Positions 1-6,162 of a DNA stretch of 6,519 bases are shown in pieces (the first letter of the stretch is position 1; each line of letters starts with the position of its first letter). The notes beneath the pieces are model-generated. The model had not been told where the DNA came from. It ran no database searches and saw only the letters and a list, made by a program, of their open reading frames with translations. Origin of the DNA: Acidobacteriota bacterium (GTDB taxonomy: Bacteria > Acidobacteriota > Terriglobia > Terriglobales > Acidobacteriaceae). A program made the position numbers and the translations under genes. The stretch covers positions 1 to 6,519 of the forward strand of contig JAJYAE010000251.1 in the NCBI GenBank assembly GCA_021779695.1, in the 5' to 3' direction.

Positions 1-1
1 C

Positions 2-970
2 TTTGAAGAAGCGGCTGCCCGGCCGGTGGAAGATGTGCGGCGGGATGAGCTGACCGGTACGGTGACGCTGCATGACGCCAACTGGAAGAGCGACTCGCTT
101 GCAAGTCCAGTGGTGGTGACGCAGGCAACGCTGCATTTTGGCATGGATTCGTTGACCTGGGATCCTGTGCAGTTCGCGTATGGGCCGCTGAAGGGAACGG
201 CCGCGGTGCATTTGCCCGCAGAGTGCCCTGCCGGGGAAGCTTGCACGCCATCCGTGCATCTGGAGTTTGCGTCGCTGGATGCGGAGACGCTGCAGGCAGC
301 GCTGCTGGGAGCGCACAAGCAGGGCACCGTGTTGTCGGATCTGATCAGCCGGTTCACGACGTCGAGCGCGGCGCATTGGCCCGTGCTGGACGCGACGGTG
401 GATGCGAAGACATTCACGCTGGGAACAGTGAAGCTGGATGAAGCGAACGCGACTCTGCAAATGAATGCGGCGGGCGCGAAGTTGACGAGTCTGGATGCGA
501 CCCTGTTGGGCGGGCATCTGCATGCGACCGGTAAGGTGACGCAGGGCGACAAGCCGTCGTACTCCCTGGAGGCCGACCTGGCGCATGCGCAGGCCGCATC
601 GGTGTGCGAACTGCTCGGACTGCGCTGCACGGGCGGGTCCGTGGCGCTCAACGGGCATGTGGACCTGGCGGGTTTTTCGGGTTCCGATCTGGCAGCATCG
701 GCGAAGGGCAGCCTGCATTTCACGTGGAAGTCGGGCGCGATGGCGAAGAGTGCAGGAAGTGATATGCCTGCCTTGCTTGCGCGCTTTTCCTCGTGGAGCG
801 GCGATGCAGCGATTGGGCAGGGAAAGGTGGAACTGGGACCGAACACGGTGAAGCAGGGCGCGCAGAGCGCGACGGTGGCCGCCACGATTCCGCTCATCAA
901 GGCGCCGCACATTCACTTTGCCGCGCCGCAAGAGGCCACGACGGCCTTGCAGCATGCGGGCGCGCGCTAA
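2..970 (+). CDS. AsmA-like envelope protein, C-terminal part (5' truncated)
   Basis: The reading frame is open from the left edge (Phe-Glu-Glu...) to TAA at 968-970, so this is the last 322 residues of a longer protein. A GTG at 26 lies in frame but is probably internal. The sequence alternates short beta-prone stretches with Gly/Asn/Asp turns, for example a segment around ATLQMNAAGAKLTSLDATLL and the following HLHATGKVTQGDKPSYSLEA. This is the usual look of AsmA/TamB-type C-terminal regions, which are periplasmic beta-rich proteins tied to outer-membrane or lipid homeostasis. There is no membrane segment in the visible part. Two close Cys pairs (CPAGEAC and CELLGLRC) would suit an oxidising periplasm. 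The N-terminal anchor expected for the family lies outside the window. The family call rests on fold-like pattern and resemblance, not on a catalytic motif. Another large repetitive beta-rich exported protein is possible. Confidence 0.7.
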   Translation, partial: FEEAAARPVEDVRRDELTGTVTLHDANWKSDSLASPVVVTQATLHFGMDSLTWDPVQFAYGPLKGTAAVHLPAECPAGEACTPSVHLEFASLDAETLQAALLGAHKQGTVLSDLISRFTTSSAAHWPVLDATVDAKTFTLGTVKLDEANATLQMNAAGAKLTSLDATLLGGHLHATGKVTQGDKPSYSLEADLAHAQAASVCELLGLRCTGGSVALNGHVDLAGFSGSDLAASAKGSLHFTWKSGAMAKSAGSDMPALLARFSSWSGDAAIGQGKVELGPNTVKQGAQSATVAATIPLIKAPHIHFAAPQEATTALQHAGAR

Positions 971-1072
971 AGCGACGGCGCGGCGACGATTCCAATGCGA
1001 GCTTCATCCCGCTACGGGGCACGGGCAGGCGCATGAGGCTGCCATGGCGCAAAAGCGCGAGCAGTGGCCCTC

Positions 1073-1078
1073 TACAAT
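1073..1078 (+). promoter_or_regulatory. -10 hexamer TACAAT, probable leaderless promoter
   Basis: TACAAT matches the sigma-70 -10 consensus at five of six positions and ends only 5 bp before the ATG at 1084. Transcription would therefore begin at or within a base or two of the start codon, leaving no room for a ribosome-binding site. No convincing -35 box is visible 16-18 bp upstream. GAGG at 1079-1082 is too close to the ATG to act as a Shine-Dalgarno site. The arrangement is seen directly; leaderless expression is inferred. Confidence 0.5.
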
Positions 1079-1083
1079 GAGGC

Positions 1084-1773
1084 ATGGGGCAATCATTCAT
1101 CACTTCGGCGGTTCGGATTCCGTGTCAGGGATTTTTGTTTGACATGGATGGGATTCTGATCTCGTCTCTGGGTTCGGTGGAGCGGAGCTGGACACGGTGG
1201 GCGAAGATGCGCGGGATCGATCCGGCGTATGCCATCAGCGTGATTCACGGGCGACGCGCGATTGACAGCGTGCGGCGGCTGCGGCCGGAACTGGATGCAG
1301 AGGCAGAGCTGAAGATCATCGAAGATTTTGAAGTTGAGGACAACGATGGGCTGGTGGTTCTGCCAGGCGTGCTGGAACTGCTGCGGGCTTTGCCGGCCGA
1401 ACGCTGGACGGTGGTGACGAGCGCGACGGAGCGGCTGGCGCGGGTGCGGATGGCAGCCGGCGGTGTGCCGGTGCCTGGGCGGCTGGTGACGGCGGAAAAG
1501 GTGGTGCATGGCAAGCCGCACCCGGAGCCGTATGAGGCCGGCGCGAAACTGCTGGGATTTGCGCCGGGAGCCTGCGTGGTGTTTGAGGACTCAGCTTCGG
1601 GCGCAAGAGCTGGGCGTGAAGCGGGATGCATGGTGATCGCGACGACGTTCTCGCATGCGGCCGAAGAACTGGAAGCGGCCCACTATCTGGTGCGTGATTT
1701 GACGGGGATGCGCGTGGAGCCGCAAGCGGAGGGCGAAGGCGTGATTCTGACATTCACGCCTCTGGGCCTCTGA
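1084..1773 (+). CDS. HAD-superfamily sugar-phosphate phosphatase (YfbT-like)
   Basis: A 229-residue cytoplasmic HAD hydrolase expected to dephosphorylate small phosphosugars or polyol phosphates by a Mg-dependent aspartyl-phosphate mechanism. All four HAD motifs are visible. Motif I is FDMDGIL with nucleophile Asp20 and acid/base Asp22. Motif II is VVTSAT with Ser113. Motif III is Lys144 in HGKPHPEPY. Motif IV is VVFEDSASGARAG with Glu168 and Asp169. The helical cap at about residues 28-95 includes SVERSWTRWA and IHGRRAI, closely resembling E. coli YfbT and related 2-deoxyglucose-6-phosphatase-like enzymes. The exact substrate cannot be read from sequence. The usual Thr of DGTL is Ile24 and the Asp of the following DS is Ser27; neither is catalytic. 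The ATG at 1084 is the only sensible start, because the next Met is inside motif I. About 35 C-terminal residues extend beyond the core. Confidence 0.9.
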   Translation: MGQSFITSAVRIPCQGFLFDMDGILISSLGSVERSWTRWAKMRGIDPAYAISVIHGRRAIDSVRRLRPELDAEAELKIIEDFEVEDNDGLVVLPGVLELLRALPAERWTVVTSATERLARVRMAAGGVPVPGRLVTAEKVVHGKPHPEPYEAGAKLLGFAPGACVVFEDSASGARAGREAGCMVIATTFSHAAEELEAAHYLVRDLTGMRVEPQAEGEGVILTFTPLGL

Positions 1774-1776
1774 GCG

Positions 1777-2526
1777 CTACTGGTTTGCCTCGATCACGCG
1801 ATTGTGCCGGTCTTGCAAAGGACGCGAGTTCAGGTTGTAGAGAGAACGGAAGGCGCTGAGCTGAGCGGTGCTGACGGGGACGGTCTGCTCAAGGATGAAC
1901 CAGCGAACGCCTTCGGTGCAGGGCGGTGTGGTGAGCGAGCCCATGTAGGTCCAATAACCGCGGTCACCAGGCAGCAGGCCCCCGGGATTGATGAGGTCGG
2001 AATCAGTTTGCGTGGCGCCGGGCGACTGTGGCAGGTGTTGCCACAGGGCGGCCATGGTGGCGTTGGGCGCGTCCATGTTTTCGACGAAGCGGGCGACGAG
2101 GATGGCGATCCGGCCGTCAGGACTTCTGTGCTTGAGCTCGACATCCATGTCAGTGAGGCGGCCATTGACGGCGTGCTCGCCGGGGCGGTGAAACTCGAAG
2201 GACTCGAGGTTATAGCGGACCCCGTTGGCGACGATGTAGCTGCCGGGATGGACGTCGACTTCAATGGTGTGGCCGGTATTCCGGAGCGTGACACCGCCGG
2301 CGACGTAATGGAAATCGATCGGCTGAAGATTCTTGCTGCGATGTGCATCGCGAATGTCGATCGGGGACTGTGCGCGGCCGTCCGCACACGTGCTGTAATC
2401 GGGGCTGAGCTTGCCCCAGGAGAGCGGCCCGGTTCTACCCCGGTAACCCCATGGCGCATTGGACTGGGCCGAAGCTGCAACCGCCAGGCACACAAGGAGG
2501 GCGGACAGCACAGGAAATCGGATCAT
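1777..2526 (-). CDS. Secreted alpha-carbonic-anhydrase-fold protein with altered metal ligands
   Basis: This 249-residue protein starts with a signal peptide (hydrophobic residues 5-19, likely cleavage after ASA at 18-20), so it is exported to the periplasm. Alpha-carbonic anhydrase landmarks follow in order: Cys47 and Cys203 (the usual disulfide pair), QSPIDI at 53-58, GH with the proton-shuttle-like His86, FEFHRPGEH at 110-118, MDVELKH at 127-133, and GSLTTPPC at 196-203 with the gatekeeper Thr199, then Trp209. Length is normal. The unusual point is the metal site. Aligned to FHFH...HLVH of active enzymes, the ligands would be Glu111, His113 and Glu130 instead of three His. The codons at both Glu positions are GAG, two changes away from any His codon. 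The protein may be catalytically dead, or may bind another metal. Start: ATG with GAGG 5 nt upstream. The gene lies downstream of metK but is separated from it by a terminator and a possible promoter of its own. Confidence 0.9.
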   Translation of the reverse strand: MIRFPVLSALLVCLAVAASAQSNAPWGYRGRTGPLSWGKLSPDYSTCADGRAQSPIDIRDAHRSKNLQPIDFHYVAGGVTLRNTGHTIEVDVHPGSYIVANGVRYNLESFEFHRPGEHAVNGRLTDMDVELKHRSPDGRIAILVARFVENMDAPNATMAALWQHLPQSPGATQTDSDLINPGGLLPGDRGYWTYMGSLTTPPCTEGVRWFILEQTVPVSTAQLSAFRSLYNLNSRPLQDRHNRVIEANQ

Positions 2527-2531
2527 GAAAA

Positions 2532-2535
2532 CCTC
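2532..2535 (-). promoter_or_regulatory. Ribosome-binding site for the carbonic-anhydrase-like gene
   Basis: On the minus strand GAGG is followed by 5 nt (TTTTC) and then ATG. The spacing is good and supports the start codon at 2526, which also sits exactly at the beginning of a signal peptide. Confidence 0.6.
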
Positions 2536-2564
2536 GCACGCAAGATGATTGGGAATACGGCAGC

Positions 2565-2593
2565 ATTCTATTCCATGGACGTGCCGGAGTTGA
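2565..2593 (-). promoter_or_regulatory. Possible promoter of the carbonic-anhydrase-like gene
   Basis: Read on the minus strand, TAGAAT (2565-2570, five of six consensus bases) is preceded at 17 bp by TCAACT (2588-2593, a weak -35). It would give a leader of about 30 nt. It lies between the metK terminator and the gene, which is where an independent promoter is needed. The weak -35 keeps this tentative. Confidence 0.35.
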
Positions 2594-2650
2594 ATTCGGC
2601 GCTTTGCGCGGGTGAGGGCATTGCGAAGTGGATGGAATGCGGGAATGAAG

Positions 2651-2678
2651 AAGGGACGCCGTTGTGCCGGCGTCCCTT
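2651..2678 (-). terminator. metK transcription terminator hairpin
   Basis: A perfect 11-bp inverted repeat, AAGGGACGCCG and CGGCGTCCCTT, with a 6-nt loop begins 27 nt after the metK stop codon. On the minus strand the stem is followed by CTTCATT, a modest U tract. On the plus strand it is followed by GATTTTGTT, so the hairpin could also stop antisense transcription. The strong stem and its position make it the likely Rho-independent end of metK. Confidence 0.75.
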
Positions 2679-2705
2679 GATTTTGTTGCCAGGTTGGATT
2701 GCGTT

Positions 2706-3872
<1,167 letters not shown>

Positions 3873-3880
3873 CTTCGTAA

Positions 3881-3888
3881 TCCTCCCC
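3881..3888 (-). promoter_or_regulatory. Strong metK ribosome-binding site (decides the TTG start)
   Basis: GGGGAGGA on the minus strand, 8 nt before the TTG at 3872. It fixes TTG as the metK start. Its 5' edge takes part in a small hairpin, CCCT-TCAC-AGGG on the mRNA (3886-3897), which could partly cover the site. Confidence 0.8.
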
Positions 3889-3911
3889 TGTGAAGGGATT
3901 TCCTTGGGATG

Positions 3912-3980
3912 GCCCGCCGCGATTGTTGATTCGCATGGGCTGAGCCGGCGCGGAGGACGCTATGTGCTGCATCCTGCGTC
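3912..3980 (-). promoter_or_regulatory. Structured metK 5' leader with possible anti-Shine-Dalgarno sequence
   Basis: The untranslated region upstream of metK contains two inverted repeats. One pairs 3956-3960 with 3976-3980 (GACGC/GCGTC), with an inner ATG/CAT pairing. The other pairs 3912-3915 with 3937-3940 (GCCC/GGGC) and 3919-3922 with 3931-3934 (GCGA/TCGC). The mRNA sequence UCCUCC (plus-strand positions 3952-3957) is a perfect complement of GGAGGA in the metK ribosome-binding site and overlaps the first stem by two bases, so the two pairings would compete. I do not recognise a known SAM or SAH riboswitch consensus. Pairing is visible; regulation is inferred. Confidence 0.3.
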
Positions 3981-4029
3981 GGAGGGACAAGCCTGCGCAA
4001 GCGGGAATAGGCCTGAGTGCGCTTCTTCT

Positions 4030-4058
4030 ATGGTAAACGGGCGGAGAAGCGGGTGCAA
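4030..4058 (-). promoter_or_regulatory. Likely metK promoter
   Basis: On the minus strand TTGCAC (4053-4058) and TACCAT (4030-4035, four of six consensus bases) are separated by exactly 17 bp. Transcription would start near 4023 and give a leader of about 150 nt. The position fits the need for a metK promoter after the upstream HTH gene ends at 4150. Confidence 0.45.
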
Positions 4059-4149
4059 AGAGCCTGGACTGAATGGGGCAAAGGGAGGGTCCAAATGAGG
4101 AATGGAGGGGGTGAATCGCGGCCCGCGAGCCTGAATGGGTGGAAGCGGA

Positions 4150-4653
4150 CTAGCGGAAGAAGAAGCGAAGGATGGAGGTGGAGACGGAGGCGGCCTTGAC
4201 GACGACGGGGTGGAGCGGCAGGAGACTGCTCCACCAGCCTGCTCTGACGCCCCAGTAGCGGACCGTGACGAAGGCGGCGATTGAGACGATGGACATGAGG
4301 ACCGCAGCGCCAATCCAACGCATGCGCAACTGCGAGGCCTCGTGGCGCAGGATACGGGAGCGACCGACGTTGGTGGCGAAAGCGGCCCATCCCTGATCAT
4401 CCTGTGTTGGCTCGAGGACGGCGCCCGCCTCCATGAGGAAGCGCTCAGTCCACTGGCGCACATCAAGACCGACGGCGCTCAGGTAGCCGCGAACGATACC
4501 TTTTGTCAGGATGCCGCCCGGAAGCGCACGGAGCCGGTCTTCTTCCAGCGCAACGAGGTGGCGCTGGCTGATCTTGGTGATTCCCGTGATGTGCTCCAAC
4601 GCGATGCCGCGGGCGAGCCGCTCAGCGCGAAGGTCCTGTCCAAAGCTTCCCAT
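4150..4653 (-). CDS. RodZ-like membrane-anchored HTH protein, short form
   Basis: From the ATG at 4653 this is a 167-residue protein. Residues 3-72 form an HTH_25/Xre-type domain as in RodZ, with the hallmark stretch LEEDRLRALPGGILTKGIVRGYL (shown here by LRALPGGILTKG, 41-52) followed by VGLD. A basic linker with several Arg follows at about 96-112, then one membrane segment at about 113-133. The remaining 35 residues are short, hydrophobic and Trp-rich. RodZ proteins, which link MreB to the cell-wall machinery, usually have a longer periplasmic part with a DUF4115 domain; that is missing here. The frame stays open upstream to a TTG at 4734. That TTG is part of the -35 box of the gene's likely promoter, so the extra 27 residues are probably not made. 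No strong ribosome-binding site precedes 4653. It may act in cell shape, or as a membrane-tethered regulator. Confidence 0.8.
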   Translation of the reverse strand: MGSFGQDLRAERLARGIALEHITGITKISQRHLVALEEDRLRALPGGILTKGIVRGYLSAVGLDVRQWTERFLMEAGAVLEPTQDDQGWAAFATNVGRSRILRHEASQLRMRWIGAAVLMSIVSIAAFVTVRYWGVRAGWWSSLLPLHPVVVKAASVSTSILRFFFR

Positions 4654-4704
4654 CAGTAACCATCGAGGGTGATGTCTAGTGACCGATTGGATTTTTCCAC
4701 TGTC

Positions 4705-4734
4705 ATCATAAGTACAAGTGGGTACTGAAGTCAA
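4705..4734 (-). promoter_or_regulatory. Sigma-70-type promoter of the HTH gene
   Basis: On the minus strand TTGACT (4729-4734, five of six) and TATGAT (4705-4710, five of six) are separated by 18 bp. This is the best promoter match in the window. The transcript would start near 4698, leaving a leader of about 45 nt before the ATG at 4653. It also argues against the longer version of the HTH protein, whose TTG start codon is the -35 box itself. Confidence 0.65.
4711..4726. promoter_or_regulatory. Inverted repeat AGTAC-N6-GTACT, candidate operator
   Basis: Perfect 5-bp arms at 4711-4715 and 4722-4726 with a 6-bp spacer fall wholly inside the 18-bp promoter spacer of the HTH gene. A dimeric regulator bound here would block RNA polymerase. 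The HTH protein encoded just downstream is the obvious candidate, but any regulator could use it. Confidence 0.45.
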
Positions 4735-4782
4735 AGGGGAAAATCAGCATCTATCTTTCTTTTCATCACTTTGGTACTCAAG
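4721..4782 (+). repeat. Imperfect 10-bp direct repeat GGTACT(G/C)AAG
   Basis: GGTACTGAAG at 4721-4730 and GGTACTCAAG at 4773-4782 differ by one base and are 52 bp apart. The first copy contains the right arm of the inverted repeat in the HTH promoter. The second has no matching AGTAC arm nearby. It could be a second half-site for the same protein. Confidence 0.35.
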
Positions 4783-4873
4783 ATGTGCGCGGTTCCGGGG
4801 AGATGGACTGGGTGCTGAAAGGCGGTTGAAAGTGTGTGGCGGAGCGGCGGGAGCTACCGCTAAGGTAACCACT

Positions 4874-4903
4874 GGCCGATGGGGTAACTTTGGGGGCCGA
4901 TGG
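4874..4903 (+). repeat. Direct repeat GGCCGATGG, 21-bp period
   Basis: Two exact 9-bp copies at 4874-4882 and 4895-4903 start 21 bp apart, close to two helical turns, so both would face the same side of the DNA. They lie about 75-100 bp upstream of the permease ATG. A regulator-binding role is possible but unproven. Confidence 0.35.
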
Positions 4904-4924
4904 ATCGAGGTGCTGATACCCTGA

Positions 4925-4932
4925 TAAGGAGG
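4925..4932 (+). promoter_or_regulatory. Perfect Shine-Dalgarno sequence TAAGGAGG with no well-placed start
   Basis: All eight bases complement the usual 3' end of 16S rRNA. The only nearby in-frame start is TTG at 4935, just 2 nt away, which is unusually tight. The family-supported ATG of the permease is at 4977, 44 nt downstream. The site leaves the permease start uncertain. Confidence 0.5.
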
Positions 4933-4976
4933 GATTGGCACGACGAGTTGCCACCCGCGTGGAGTTCTGCCCTGGC

Positions 4977-6080
4977 ATGAACAAATTGATTGTTGCCAAC
5001 CTGCTTCACCGCCCATTGCGTTCGATTATCAGTATTCTGGCCGTCTCGATCGAGGTGGTGATGATCCTTTCGATTGTCGGGATTTTTATGGGAATGCTGA
5101 ACGACTCGAAGGAGCGGACGAACGGGATTGGCGCGGACCTGGTGGTGAGTCCCTCGAATGCGAGCTTCATGAGCGGGGTGAGTGGAGCGCCGATGTCAGC
5201 AAAGCTTGCGGACTACCTGGATAAATTGCCGCACGTGATGGTGGCGTCGCCGGTGATCTCCGATTTTTCGATGACGGGATCCATCGAAGTTCTCTATGGG
5301 ATTGACTACAAGAGTTACAACGCGCTGAAGCCGTTTGTGTTTTTGGAGGGTGGTCCCTTCGAGTCGCCGTACGACGTGATTGTGGATGATGTGTTCGCGC
5401 GGTCAGGCAAAGGGCACAAGGTGGGTGAGACGATCACCGTGCTCAACCATACGTTTCGCATTTGCGGGATTGTGGAGAGTGGCAAGGGCGGTCGCAAGCT
5501 GATTCCGATCGAGACGATGGGCGATTTGATGGGGACGGACGGAAAGGCTTCGGTGATTTATCTGAAGGCGGACAGCCCGGCGAACATTGACGCGATTCGC
5601 AACGAGATTCACGCGACGCGCGGCCTGGATGGCTACAAGGTCCTGACGATGACGGATCTGCTGGCGCTTTATACGCCCTCGAGGTTTCCGGGATTCAATA
5701 TTGCGCTGAACGTCGTGATTACGATTGCGGTGGTGGTAGGGTTTCTGGTGATCTTCCAGTCGATGTACACGGCGGTGCTGGAGCGCACCCGCGAGATCGG
5801 AATTCTGAAATCGCTGGGCTCATCGAAGCTGGAGATTGTGAGCGTGGTGCTGCGCGAGACGGCGCTGCTTGCTGTACTCGGGGTGATTCTTGGCATAGGC
5901 GCCTCGTTTGCACTGCGCGAGTTGCTGCATATCAAGTTCGCGACGTTCAGCTTTCAGTTGACCGCCGCGTGGGTTGGATGGGGAGCGTTGATTGCATTTT
6001 CAGGAGCGCTGTGCGGAGCGGCCTATCCAGCATGGATGGCCTCGCGCAAAGATCCGATTGATGCGCTCGCATACGAATAA
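4977..6080 (+). CDS. ABC transporter permease, FtsX/MacB-like
   Basis: From the ATG at 4977 the protein has 367 residues. It has one N-terminal membrane segment (about 17-40) and a large extracytoplasmic domain (about 41-240) of MacB periplasmic-core type, including IGADLVV and a GGPF(E)SPYDVIVDD stretch. Three further membrane segments follow (about 242-264, 293-316, 329-352). The conserved cytoplasmic loop ERTREIGILKSLGSSKLEI (269-287) contacts the ATPase in this family. The protein ends in the common RKDPIDALAYE tail. Such permeases work with a LolD/MacB-type ATPase in export or in mechanotransmission across the envelope; the cargo cannot be told. No ATPase or membrane-fusion partner is adjacent. 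An in-frame TTG at 4935 would add 14 residues (MARRVATRVEFCPG) and lies by a strong ribosome-binding site. I prefer 4977 because I recall homologues beginning MNKLIVANLLHRPLRS. Confidence 0.9.
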   Translation: MNKLIVANLLHRPLRSIISILAVSIEVVMILSIVGIFMGMLNDSKERTNGIGADLVVSPSNASFMSGVSGAPMSAKLADYLDKLPHVMVASPVISDFSMTGSIEVLYGIDYKSYNALKPFVFLEGGPFESPYDVIVDDVFARSGKGHKVGETITVLNHTFRICGIVESGKGGRKLIPIETMGDLMGTDGKASVIYLKADSPANIDAIRNEIHATRGLDGYKVLTMTDLLALYTPSRFPGFNIALNVVITIAVVVGFLVIFQSMYTAVLERTREIGILKSLGSSKLEIVSVVLRETALLAVLGVILGIGASFALRELLHIKFATFSFQLTAAWVGWGALIAFSGALCGAAYPAWMASRKDPIDALAYE

Positions 6081-6146
6081 GGGCGGTGCGACGACGGCGA
6101 TGCTGACCGGAGCGGGGTAACCCGACTCGCCCGGCTGCGACCTGAC

Positions 6147-6153
6147 GAGGGGG
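6147..6153 (+). promoter_or_regulatory. Ribosome-binding site for the glycosyltransferase gene
   Basis: GAGGGGG lies 9 nt before the TTG at 6163 and decides that start. The frame is closed upstream by TAA at 6118-6120, and no ATG or GTG occurs between that stop and the first membrane segment. Confidence 0.6.
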
Positions 6154-6162
6154 AAAGCGGCC

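Larger units (their letters stand above)
4654..4976. other. Divergent control region between HTH gene and ABC permease
   Basis: No convincing gene lies in these 323 bp. From left to right the region holds the HTH gene leader, its promoter (4705-4734) with an internal inverted repeat, and a second GGTACT-type element (4773-4782). Next come a weak hairpin (GCGG/CCGC, 4847-4860), a 9-bp direct repeat (4874-4882 and 4895-4903) and a perfect ribosome-binding sequence (4925-4932). A weak extended -10-like TGATACCCT sits at 4914-4922 facing the permease, without a -35 partner. Small frames in the region lack family resemblance and good start signals. Confidence 0.6.

Noticed and set aside
971..1083. 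Terminator after the AsmA-like gene
   Set aside because: The gap is GC-rich, but no stem followed by a T tract was found.
3912..4023. Known SAM or SAH riboswitch in the metK leader
   Set aside because: Inverted repeats are present, but I could not match conserved core bases of any class I know. It is kept only as a structured leader.
4654..4734. N-terminal 27-residue extension of the HTH protein from TTG at 4734
   Set aside because: The TTG is part of the -35 box of a strong promoter match and the -10 box lies inside the extension, so a transcript from it cannot encode these residues. The family domain starts right after the ATG at 4653.
6113..6124. CGGG-GTAA-CCCG hairpin after the permease gene as a terminator
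   Set aside because: Only 4 bp of stem, although the loop is of GNRA type, and no T tract follows. It is too weak to call a terminator.
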